This document shows, one piece after another, positions 18,384 to 26,215 of a stretch of DNA of 64,000 nucleotides. The position numbers and the translations under genes are program-made. The stretch comes from Flavobacteriales bacterium. Lineage in GTDB: Bacteria; Bacteroidota; Bacteroidia; Flavobacteriales; Flavobacteriaceae. The first letter of the stretch is position 1. Each line of letters opens with the position of its first letter. The DNA is taken from positions 1,116,001-1,180,000 of the forward strand of contig JAFLBS010000001.1 in NCBI GenBank assembly GCA_017303755.1, read 5' to 3'. The notes under the pieces are model-generated. The model made no database searches. It was not told where the DNA came from and worked only from the letters and a program-made list of their open reading frames with translations.

Positions 18384-18546
18384 CGTGAAATGCGTGAAAA
18401 GTACGTGAAACGTGCGTGAAACGATACGTGGCGTTCGACGTGAACTGTCGTGACGTTGTGCGTGACGACTACGTGACGTATTACGTGAAGCGGACGTGGC
18501 GTTAAGCGTGACGACTACGTGACGCAAAACGTGAAACTAACGTGGC
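18384..18546. repeat. Phased CGTG array, 16 copies, 23-bp double period
   Basis: CGTG starts at 18384, 18393, 18404, 18411, 18415, 18427, 18439, 18449, 18461, 18472, 18484, 18495, 18507, 18518, 18530 and 18541. From 18449 onward the steps alternate strictly 12, 11, 12, 11, so the true unit is 23 bp with two CGTGAcg or CGTGgcg half units. The right edge decays at 18553. The array is much richer in GC than its surroundings and contains no open frame of note. Confidence 0.85.
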
Positions 18547-18672
18547 GAATAGGATGAAAATAGATCATTATTTTTTTAGAGCAACTAAATTATTGTTAAC
18601 TCCAAGAATAATTGCAATTAAAATTGTGCTTTTTTAAAATGTGAAAAGATTGGTGATAAATATCTATTATAA

Positions 18673-19050
18673 TTAAGAAATCTTTGCACTGATTCTTTTT
18701 ACTTTTTCGTATCGCTCTTGATGGATATTTTCTATAAAATTAAAAATATTCATTTGCCAATTTCTATCGCAGAATGGAGCTATAAAAATAATAGGGATAT
18801 TATTTTTTTGATAAATCAAACTTCTTCTTTCGTAATCTGGTAAATGAGGATTTCTCATAACTACGATATAAATGCCTAATTCAGGTTAATAAAAATCAGG
18901 TGCGAAAATTCTAGGTCTATTTGCATTAACAGATAAGAATACTTGTTGATCATAAATCCAAGATACACGTATTTGTTTTAAATAATCATAAACCAATAAT
19001 TCGGCTTATAACATAGCATCATAAACTTGACAAATCAAGTTTTACTTTAA
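18673..19050 (-). pseudogene. Decayed nuclease-like gene at the end of the defence operon
   Basis: Read on the minus strand in one frame, the sequence translates through two in-frame stops (TAA at 19006-19008 and TAA at 18886-18888): LVYDYLKQIRVSWIYDQQ, NANRPRIFAPDFY-stop-PELGIYI, MRNPHLPDYERRSLIYQKNN, IPIIFIAPF, ending at 18673. PDFY with a following beta strand and the YERR..Y..NNIPIIFI tail recall small PD-(D/E)XK endonuclease-like proteins in which the first stop replaced a Leu or similar (PDFYLPE). The first credible ATG-led part covers only the last 61 residues. It follows the FokI-like gene immediately and reads the same way, so it may be the former last gene of that operon. Confidence 0.5.
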
Positions 19051-20397
19051 TTATACATCATCAAATTCTTCAATTATATTTTTAGCTTCTATTGGATTTC
19101 CTAGGCTTACTAAAGTTTCAATAATTGTTGCTGGTGGAATTCTATCTTTTGTTTTGAAAGCTAATAAATACAATAAAGCTTCTGATGATAAAAGAATAAA
19201 TCTTTTAATGTCCGTGTTCCAAGTTATTTCATTAATAAAACTATCAAAGTTTGATTTGAATGAATTGCTTACTATTATAAATCCGATTTTTTTATAACCC
19301 TCTTTTTGTAGTTTTGGACAATAATGGTTAATATATTCTTTTATAGCTCTGTCATCAATTCCTAGGCTGTAACCATTGGAGTAGGCTTTAGCATCTACAA
19401 GAAAAGCAGTGTTTTCTTCTCTGTGTCTTAAAATTGCATCAGGATTTCTACCACTTCCTTGTCCTAAAGATTCTACTTCAAAATCTAATTGTTTAAATAT
19501 TTCAGCAACTAGTTTTTCGTAAGCACTTCCTTTTGAAGATGCTGATTTATCGGTTTCACTTCCTAACTCAACTAGTTTAGCTACTTTTGGTATTAAATAA
19601 TCTGACAACTCAAAAGAGGCATTTACAGCGATTATTTTTTCTTTTTCTACATCTACCTCAACAATAGGTTTATTTTCCTTCTTAGTTGGTGTAATAATTG
19701 GTTTATTTGGGTTTCCTTTAAAATTCCAAAAAGCGTGTTCCGCATCCCAATTTGATTTTTCTTTACCTGTGTGTGCTTTTAAAATATTTTTTATTTCTTC
19801 ATTTAAAGCATAGAAATAACGGTAGCCTTCAACTTGGTTTTCAGTTTCTTTCCAAAGTCCTAATTCTGTAAAAGCATTAATCAAAGAAGTGTATAGAATT
19901 GGGTATTTACTTTCATCTTGTATTTGCCAAAAATAAGAGAGGAAATAAGACACTGAGCCAGGATTTGGAACTTTTCTTTTGTCTTTGGCGTTATTGAAAA
20001 TCGTTTGACAATGTTTTTCTAAATTTCCAATTTTAGCTAGTGCTTCATCTAAAGAGTTAGGTATAAAAATGGACTGTTTTAGCAACTGGGTTAATTTTTC
20101 AATACTAGCTTCATTATTTTTCACTAACTGATTAAAAAACATTTGTCCTTTTGTAGCTGTAAAACCCCAAAGATTATTTCTTTTATTATAGCTATCTACA
20201 TTAGTTTTGAACTCATAAATATTAGAATTACCATTTTGAAAATCCTCGATAAATTTTTTGAGTTCTACAATAGCTGAACGTCTTGCATCATCAATATTAA
20301 CTAATTCATTACCTTTTGTATCTAAAACCGTGCGGTTGTTTTCTATATAATTATCCCAGATGGTTTGGATTTGTTTTATTTTATCTTTAGGTATCAT
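19051..20397 (-). CDS. FokI-like nuclease with an unknown N-terminal region
   Basis: The C-terminal ~165 residues match the FokI cleavage domain in order: helix AYEKLVAEIFKQLDF (292-306), the PD-(D/E)XK residues GSGRNPDAIL (Asp320) and FLVDAKAYSNGYSLGI (Asp335, Lys337), then DDRAIKEYINHY, IGFIIVSNSFKSNF and FILLSSEALLYLL. FokI reads D..DTKAYSGGYNL and FLFVSGHFKGNY at these places. The N-terminal ~230 residues have VSYFLSYFWQIQDESKYPILY (149-169), a pattern seen in regions of McrBC-like and related restriction proteins, and no helicase. It is the last intact gene of the defence operon; the start lies 25 nt after the ATPase gene stop. It probably cuts DNA when the complex or ATPase is triggered (inference). 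Confidence 0.75.
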   Translation of the reverse strand: MIPKDKIKQIQTIWDNYIENNRTVLDTKGNELVNIDDARRSAIVELKKFIEDFQNGNSNIYEFKTNVDSYNKRNNLWGFTATKGQMFFNQLVKNNEASIEKLTQLLKQSIFIPNSLDEALAKIGNLEKHCQTIFNNAKDKRKVPNPGSVSYFLSYFWQIQDESKYPILYTSLINAFTELGLWKETENQVEGYRYFYALNEEIKNILKAHTGKEKSNWDAEHAFWNFKGNPNKPIITPTKKENKPIVEVDVEKEKIIAVNASFELSDYLIPKVAKLVELGSETDKSASSKGSAYEKLVAEIFKQLDFEVESLGQGSGRNPDAILRHREENTAFLVDAKAYSNGYSLGIDDRAIKEYINHYCPKLQKEGYKKIGFIIVSNSFKSNFDSFINEITWNTDIKRFILLSSEALLYLLAFKTKDRIPPATIIETLVSLGNPIEAKNIIEEFDDV

Positions 20398-20421
20398 CTC
20401 TATTCATTATTTATTTTAAAA

Positions 20422-22188
20422 TCATTTTTGTTTACCATTATTTCTAGTGACTTTCTCCTCATCATAAAAAACTTCTTTATCATTAATTATATCTTTAAGT
20501 TTATCAATTAAAACTTGAAAACCTATTAACTCTATGTTTGTAAATGAATCTAAATTTTTTCCTAATTCGTCTTTTATATTTTGTCTCAAATCCTTTGGGA
20601 AACTATTAAAAGTACCACTGGCATTATTAATACATTTTTTGGCAACTTCACTTTTTTTATCTACTGAAAAATAATCTTCAATAACAAAATCTGTTTCATT
20701 ATGTCCAGCTGTTTTTGGTAACATAAGAAACATACAATTATTTTTTTTGTATGTATTAATATTATTTCTACCTCCTTTTGTAAAATGTACGCACGATTTC
20801 ATACCACCTTTTTCAGAACCTAAACCTGCTTCATCTCTATCAAATAGAACGATAACTTTCTTGTCATCAGGGACACATTTTAATATTTCGTCAATAAATT
20901 CTTTTGCATTACCTGCTCCTCCGAAAGGTAATACATCAATATCCAATTCGTTTTTTTTTGTTAGGGCATCAATTGCCCTTTTTATATAGGCAACATCTCC
21001 CTTACCTTCAACTAATAAGAGCGGTTTTTTAGAGCTTATTGCTATAGTTGCTGACATTAAAGTAAACTCACCATTTGTTAGGTTTTCTAATGCTTCCATT
21101 TTAGCTAAATAAATAGCTTCTAAACCTTTGTTTTCAGTGGTTTTTATTATTCGTACATTTTCATCTTTAGTACTATGCAATATTTTGGGAGAATGAGTTG
21201 TAAAAATTGTAAAATGATTTGGCTGATTTATAATTTCAACTATTTCTTTTTTTCGTTCAATATGTACATGTGAATCTGGTTCATCTAAAAGAATTAATGT
21301 TTGCTCATCTGCTAATAAATGTAAAATACAGTTTATCAGTATTAATTTTTTTTCACCTTCACTTAATTTTGCAACATCAATACCATTAAAACTAACATTA
21401 GATTTAAGAATAATTTTATCTGTATTAATTTTAGCTTTTTCATTTTTCACAGGCATTCCTGTAATAAATAGATTGTAAAATAAACGTCTTACTAAAGCTT
21501 TATTATCTAAAGCGTCTGGATTGATTGAGCTTATTTGATTTAAAACTAATTTTCCTTTCGAATCTGCTTGAAGTTTTATTAATGCTTCAACAAATAAGAT
21601 TGCTTTATTTTTAGGATATGTTTTTATATTGTCATCCTTAAAATTAAATGAAATAGTTACTTTATCTGAGTCAATTTTTAATACTTCTTTTATGAATACT
21701 TTTACTTGTGGTTTGTCAGAAGACAAAAGTGCTATTAGTGCATAATCCCAAACATATTTATTAATATAAAGCATTTCGGGGGCAGATTCTGTAGAAGATT
21801 TAATATCTCTGAAAAATGCTGAATATGAAGTAAAATAAATCTCCTCCCACATCCTTAATTCCTCGCCGCTATAAGATGTAATAACATTTGCTGGTAGATA
21901 CTGAAAATGATTATCTCTTTTTATTCTTTTTTTTACTGTCATTACATCATTTTCTACCTTAATGGTATCTCCGCTCAATTCATAAACTATTTCATACTGA
22001 AATGGGGTAGATGTTTTTTGGTATAGGTTAGAAAATATGATACTTATAGCCTCCAAAATATTGCTTTTACCACTTCCATTTAAGCCAATAAGTGCCACGT
22101 AATTAGTGCATTTTGAAAAATCAAAACAGGCTTTAGTACTATCTTTAAGGTTTTTATAACCCTGTATTTGTAAACTAAGTATTTTCAT
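20422..22188 (-). CDS. OLD-like ATPase with TOPRIM nuclease domain
   Basis: The start MKILSLQIQGYKNLKD is taken 14 codons inside the longest frame, because the ATPase fold begins there and this gives the usual 14-nt overlap with hsdS. Walker A GLNGSGKS at 35-42, ABC signature LSEGEKK at 275-281, Walker B LILLDEPDSH at 298-307, H-loop TTHSPK at 330-335. A TOPRIM domain follows: LLVEGKGDVAYIKRA (Glu394) and VIVLFDRDEAG (450-452). This is the layout of overcoming-lysogenization-defect (OLD) nucleases and of GajA-like defence proteins. Such proteins cut DNA under nucleotide control in anti-phage defence. It lies between hsdS and the FokI-like gene in a tight operon. Confidence 0.85.
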   Translation of the reverse strand: MKILSLQIQGYKNLKDSTKACFDFSKCTNYVALIGLNGSGKSNILEAISIIFSNLYQKTSTPFQYEIVYELSGDTIKVENDVMTVKKRIKRDNHFQYLPANVITSYSGEELRMWEEIYFTSYSAFFRDIKSSTESAPEMLYINKYVWDYALIALLSSDKPQVKVFIKEVLKIDSDKVTISFNFKDDNIKTYPKNKAILFVEALIKLQADSKGKLVLNQISSINPDALDNKALVRRLFYNLFITGMPVKNEKAKINTDKIILKSNVSFNGIDVAKLSEGEKKLILINCILHLLADEQTLILLDEPDSHVHIERKKEIVEIINQPNHFTIFTTHSPKILHSTKDENVRIIKTTENKGLEAIYLAKMEALENLTNGEFTLMSATIAISSKKPLLLVEGKGDVAYIKRAIDALTKKNELDIDVLPFGGAGNAKEFIDEILKCVPDDKKVIVLFDRDEAGLGSEKGGMKSCVHFTKGGRNNINTYKKNNCMFLMLPKTAGHNETDFVIEDYFSVDKKSEVAKKCINNASGTFNSFPKDLRQNIKDELGKNLDSFTNIELIGFQVLIDKLKDIINDKEVFYDEEKVTRNNGKQK

Positions 22189-23566
22189 TAATTCTGTTAA
22201 AAATTTGATGTTCAAAATCAAGTAATGCATTTCTTTTTAATTCACTACATTTTTTAGAAAAATTGCTAATTTCAATCTTTATTTGGTTAATTTTTTCAAT
22301 AAGATTAATTTGAATAGACTTTGGTGGTATTGGGATTTCGGTATCATAAATCATTCTTGCATTAATATTAGGCTGAGCACTACCATAAGCTTTGGATTTT
22401 AAAGTTTCAGTTTGAGATTGTAAGTAGATCCAAACATAATCCGCTAAAACTTCTTCATTAAAGTTAAACAATACTGCACACGCTTGATTTGTTGTTGCCT
22501 GAATGCCTAATTTTGCAGTTTTACCTATAGTAGCACCATACATTGCAACAACAATACTACCTTTACTATATAATTTTGCACTACTATTATTTAATCCTTT
22601 CTCTGTAATTTTTTCTTCAGTCTCATAAATAATATTATCTTTTAGTTCACCTGTTTTAATCCAAGGAATATTACCATTAAAGTAATCTTGTCTTGAACGA
22701 GATGGAGTTCCTCCACTACTTATTTCACAAATATGCCCAATCTTTTTTTGAGGGTAAAAGTTACTTGAATTGTACTTGATTGTGTCTAAACTCCAAAAAT
22801 CTAACTCTTTAAACCTAACAAAATTTAAACCCAAGTTATACTCTTTTGTATTTTCATTTGAAATTCCTAATGACTTTTTAATATACAATTGCATTTTTCT
22901 AGCTTGTTCAATTGCTCTTTGGTTGGCTGCTTTTGCATCTTCTATTTTTTGATTATATGCAGCCACAAATCTTTTTTGGGTCATAGAATTAGGTAAATTT
23001 TTATTTTTTGCATCCTCATCGTCTAATGGTGGTAAAGGAATTTGAACAGAAAGAAAAGCATCAACATCAAGTCGTTGTCTGTTTGTAGTGCCGCTACTAC
23101 TTGATTGAGCAAATTCAATAAATTTTTTAGTTGTAGTTATCAATACTAGATATTCCGTATTTATTATTGAATTATCTACATCAAATACTGGAAAATCATT
23201 TGTTACAATTGCTCCATCCAATTCATCTGGAACAAAACCCATAGCACCATTTCTAGCATCAATTCTTGAAAAAATAAACTGTTTTTTTCTTACCTCAAAT
23301 TGCTTTTTTGTCCCAATGTTTTCACCAACTTCAATATCTCTTAAAAATACGCCTCCATTATTTATTTTTATTTTGACTCTTTTATACGAAATGCCATTTT
23401 GAACGTTAATTGTTCTTCTACTTCTTTTCAAAAAACTACCTATTTCAACTAAAGGAAATTCTTGGTTGTAAGAAAAAGTATCTTCTAATAAATATTGTAC
23501 ACTCCAATTATATAATTTGGAGAATTTCACAAATTCAATATTTGGTATTGTAGATGTCATTACCAT
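22175..23566 (-). CDS. hsdS: Type I restriction specificity subunit
   Basis: Two target-recognition domains are visible. The first ends with SGTTNRQRLDVDAFLSVQIP LPPLDDE, the conserved end of a TRD before the helical spacer (KRFVAAYNQKIEDAKAANQR). The second starts IGHICEISSGGTPSRSRQDY and NGNIPWIKTGELK, ends AQPNINARMIYDTEIPIPPK and is followed by the second coiled helix (INLIEKINQIKIEISNFSKK). The 463 residues are normal for HsdS. It overlaps the methylase gene by 7 nt. It sets the DNA sequence recognised by the methylase; each TRD binds one half of a split site. Confidence 0.9.
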   Translation of the reverse strand: MVMTSTIPNIEFVKFSKLYNWSVQYLLEDTFSYNQEFPLVEIGSFLKRSRRTINVQNGISYKRVKIKINNGGVFLRDIEVGENIGTKKQFEVRKKQFIFSRIDARNGAMGFVPDELDGAIVTNDFPVFDVDNSIINTEYLVLITTTKKFIEFAQSSSSGTTNRQRLDVDAFLSVQIPLPPLDDEDAKNKNLPNSMTQKRFVAAYNQKIEDAKAANQRAIEQARKMQLYIKKSLGISNENTKEYNLGLNFVRFKELDFWSLDTIKYNSSNFYPQKKIGHICEISSGGTPSRSRQDYFNGNIPWIKTGELKDNIIYETEEKITEKGLNNSSAKLYSKGSIVVAMYGATIGKTAKLGIQATTNQACAVLFNFNEEVLADYVWIYLQSQTETLKSKAYGSAQPNINARMIYDTEIPIPPKSIQINLIEKINQIKIEISNFSKKCSELKRNALLDFEHQIFNRINENT

Positions 23567-25899
23567 TCAATTGTTGATATTTCGTTTTGGTTTTTAATAC
23601 GTTCTACCTTGCCTGATTTACTACTCCATTTATATTCAAATACAGGCTTCACATCTTTCCAAAGCTGGTGAGTTGTTCTGTAAGGTGTGTATTGTTTATG
23701 TATATCTGTCAATTCATTATCGGTAACTGCTCCTGTGCTACTTATACCTGCTTTTTCTACGGTAGCAATAGGTATGTCATAATCAAATTTTTCTTTTACC
23801 ATTGTTCGAATCTCAACCTCTATGCCATCTTCTATTTTTTTCTTTTTAGTTCGGAGCATTTTTTTTGTTTCTGCATCTGGTGCATCGTTACCTTTTGATG
23901 ATAATTTACTTACTATTAGATCAAGTTCACTCTGATATTTATTTTTTACTTTTTTTGTAGTTTCCTTTGTGATTTTTTCCCATTGGTTAGCTTCATCAAC
24001 AGTGAATTTTTTAAGAAACACTAGACTTGATTTTACTGTAGCTCCGCTTTTCATAAATACCTCTTGAGGTATAGAAGTGATAAGAATAATTTTGGCTGTG
24101 CCTTCTAAGTACTGTCTTACCTTGCCTAAGTTTTGTGTATTTAACACACCTTCAGGTAATACAATTCCTAATCTTCCACCTGGCTTTAATAGGTTTATAC
24201 ATCTTTCTATAAAAAGCACTTCCGTTAAGCCGCTCATGCCTTCTCTGCCGATGTGCAGAGTATCTAACACAGGTTTGCCTTTAGAAGATTCTTCGTCAAA
24301 TTCTAATTGTTGCATAGCCCGAGCATATATATCATCGCCATACATTTTTTTATATTTAGCTATACGATATGCATCCGTAATTTGGTCAGCTTTTGTTATT
24401 AACAAAGACTTTTCAACTCTTGCTCCAAAAGGTGGGTTAGTAAGAATCACATCAAAACGATTTTCAAAAATACCGTTGATGTTTAGCAAGCCATCTCTAT
24501 GATGAACTCCACCGTGCCCATCACCGTGCATAATCATATTCATTTTGGCAGTTCTTGCCATACGAGGATTAGCATCAGTACCAAAAATACAAGTGGCAGA
24601 TAGTTTTTCAAGACGTGAAATGAATTTGTTTTTTTCTCTTGCCTTTTCTTGTTCTAAACTTTTACGAATTTGAGTTTCGTAACCTAACTTATGAATGATC
24701 TCGTTTGAAACTTCTTTTAATTTTTCCTGATCTTTTTCCATTGCTTTCTCAGCTAATTCGTCAAAAGCTCTATTTACTCTTTCTTTTTCTTTTTTTATGT
24801 CCTGTTCTATTTTATCTCTTACATATTCAAATGCTTTTATTAAAAATCCACCTGAACCACAACAGGGGTCGCAAATAATTTCGTCCTCTTGTGGGTCTAA
24901 TATACCAACTATAAAATCGACAATAGTTCTGGGTGTAAAAAATTGTCCTAATTCGCCTCTAAAAGTCCCGCCTAAGAACTGTTCAAAAGCTATACCTTTT
25001 ACATCATCACTGGTAGTTGATAAATTGTATTTCTGTAATTTCTTTACAATTTCCTTAAAGGATGCTTCCTTAATTTTTATTTTTTCATTTTTATCGAAAA
25101 GTTCATCTTCTTCAAATTCATCTTTTGTTAATTCGAACCAGTAGTCCATATATGGAATATCATCTTTTGGTCCATTTCGTTTAATATTAACAGGTCTAAT
25201 ATTTTTTTCGTAATTAGCTTCTTGTTTTTCAAATTGCTTTAACGTAAAAATATTTTCTTCATCAGGATTTCTTTCGTACCTAATTTTCATAAATAGAATT
25301 TTACTAATCTCATCAAAAGCAGCTTCTGGCGAAAGTTTATCATTATTTCTAATTACATTATGACATTGAAAAAGCAATTTTGAAAATTCATCTCTTTCAA
25401 AAGCTTTAGTTTGGTCTAATAATTTTTTAATTTTATCATCATTATTAGCATCTTTTGCAAAGGGGATATCTAAAATTTCTTCACTTAAAGTTTTTGGCGT
25501 TACATCAAGATTTACTTTAAAAATTTTTGTTTCTTTTTCATTAGTAGTGACGAAGAAAGGAGCATTAGCAAAACGAGCGTAGTTTTGACCTTGATAATAA
25601 TCTTCGCTCTTAATATCTATATATTCTGCTTTACATTCAACAACTATTATTGGATTTTTACTATTCTTTTTATCGGCTTTACTTCTCCATACTACAATAT
25701 CAGCACTTGCTCGACCTGTACCTCTTTTGGCTCCAGTTAATTTTACTTCTTGTGCCATTTGTTCCAATTCATAGCCATAAGTATTCACTAACTTAATTAT
25801 ATACTTTTGTCTTATTTCTTCCTCAGGAGTTTTAATCAGTTCTTTTCCTTTTAAAGGAGCAAATATTTTATTGCCATTTATTTGAAGCTCTAATGTCAT
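23560..25899 (-). CDS. hsdM: HsdR_N-type nuclease fused to an N6-adenine methyltransferase (HsdM-like)
   Basis: Residues about 25-130 resemble the N-terminal nuclease region of type I R subunits: Asp67 in SADIVVWRSK and VVECKAEYIDI with the E-x-K at 88-90. Then a helical HsdM_N-like part and the methyltransferase: FTPRTIVDFI (321-330), motif I DPCCGSGGFLI (344-354, with Cys for the usual Ala), GTDANPRM (440-447) and motif IV NPPFGARV (488-495). A charged coiled stretch near 365-430 is long for HsdM. A combined cutting and methylating subunit together with HsdS is the plan of type IIB/IIG enzymes such as BcgI. No separate HsdR translocase gene is present in the element. It starts 1 nt after the controller gene. 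Confidence 0.85.
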   Translation of the reverse strand: MTLELQINGNKIFAPLKGKELIKTPEEEIRQKYIIKLVNTYGYELEQMAQEVKLTGAKRGTGRASADIVVWRSKADKKNSKNPIIVVECKAEYIDIKSEDYYQGQNYARFANAPFFVTTNEKETKIFKVNLDVTPKTLSEEILDIPFAKDANNDDKIKKLLDQTKAFERDEFSKLLFQCHNVIRNNDKLSPEAAFDEISKILFMKIRYERNPDEENIFTLKQFEKQEANYEKNIRPVNIKRNGPKDDIPYMDYWFELTKDEFEEDELFDKNEKIKIKEASFKEIVKKLQKYNLSTTSDDVKGIAFEQFLGGTFRGELGQFFTPRTIVDFIVGILDPQEDEIICDPCCGSGGFLIKAFEYVRDKIEQDIKKEKERVNRAFDELAEKAMEKDQEKLKEVSNEIIHKLGYETQIRKSLEQEKAREKNKFISRLEKLSATCIFGTDANPRMARTAKMNMIMHGDGHGGVHHRDGLLNINGIFENRFDVILTNPPFGARVEKSLLITKADQITDAYRIAKYKKMYGDDIYARAMQQLEFDEESSKGKPVLDTLHIGREGMSGLTEVLFIERCINLLKPGGRLGIVLPEGVLNTQNLGKVRQYLEGTAKIILITSIPQEVFMKSGATVKSSLVFLKKFTVDEANQWEKITKETTKKVKNKYQSELDLIVSKLSSKGNDAPDAETKKMLRTKKKKIEDGIEVEIRTMVKEKFDYDIPIATVEKAGISSTGAVTDNELTDIHKQYTPYRTTHQLWKDVKPVFEYKWSSKSGKVERIKNQNEISTIEW

Positions 25900-25900
25900 T

Positions 25901-26191
25901 TTATTTTTTCTTTATTGTATTTGAAATTGATTTTAAAACCTTTTCTATATTCGCTTGATCTTTTACCAAATTTAGTACCTGATCGGCTAACCAAACTGTT
26001 GTTAAATCATCAATACTAGTTTTTAAGACTTTAGCAAGAATGGGGATTTGTTCTTTTTTTGCTTTTCGTTCTCCTCTTTCAATTTTGCTATATAAGGGAG
26101 TGTCAATATTTAGAGCATTAGCTAAATGCTTCTGAAATAAATTATTTTTTAAACGAAGTTCTCTTACTTTATTTCCAAACTGATTTGACAT
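25901..26191 (-). CDS. XRE-family controller of the defence operon
   Basis: A 96-residue Cro/C1-type helix-turn-helix protein: FGNKVRELRLKNNLFQKHLA, NALNIDTPLYSKIERGERKA and KKEQIPILAKVLKTS. It is the first gene of the operon, 2 nt ahead of the methylase start. Small XRE proteins in this position act as restriction-modification controllers that delay expression of the nuclease until DNA is methylated. A palindromic ATTTGAC-TT-GTCAAAT site 9 nt before the start codon, and a half site overlapping the start, are likely binding sites, so the operon is probably autoregulated. Confidence 0.85.
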   Translation of the reverse strand: MSNQFGNKVRELRLKNNLFQKHLANALNIDTPLYSKIERGERKAKKEQIPILAKVLKTSIDDLTTVWLADQVLNLVKDQANIEKVLKSISNTIKKK

Positions 26192-26199
26192 AGTACAAA

Positions 26200-26215
26200 A
26201 TTTGACTTGTCAAAT
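26200..26215. promoter_or_regulatory. Palindromic operator before the XRE controller gene
   Basis: ATTTGAC-TT-GTCAAAT forms a perfect 7-bp inverted repeat 9 nt upstream of the controller start. A further ATTTGACA half site lies at 26183-26190 and includes the start codon. Confidence 0.55.

Larger units (their letters stand above)
17441..18672. other. Non-coding iteron region, candidate replication origin
   Basis: About 1.2 kb without a credible gene between the primase terminator and the decayed nuclease gene. It holds three unrelated families of short phased repeats in order: CCTACA words (17478-17687), TTGCAAT words at 11-bp steps (17965-18102) and CGTG words at about 11.5-bp steps (18384-18545), with a further ATTGCAAT at 18611. 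AT-rich stretches without repeats lie between. The combination of iterons, AT-rich DNA and an adjacent primase-helicase is the usual plan of a plasmid-like origin; that it is one is inference. Confidence 0.6.

Noticed and set aside
18384-18546. Phased CGTG repeats as a CRISPR array
   Set aside because: Repeat units are only about 11-12 bp with no unique spacers of constant length and no cas genes nearby; the spacing is helical, not repeat-spacer.
18673-18858. Separate small gene of 61 codons
   Set aside because: The protein-like reading continues upstream past two in-frame stops, so it is better taken as the end of a decayed gene.
24077-24502. Plus-strand frame of 141 codons within the methylase gene
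   Set aside because: Antisense to well-conserved methylase motifs, with Ser/Pro/Leu-rich composition typical of complementary-strand artefacts.
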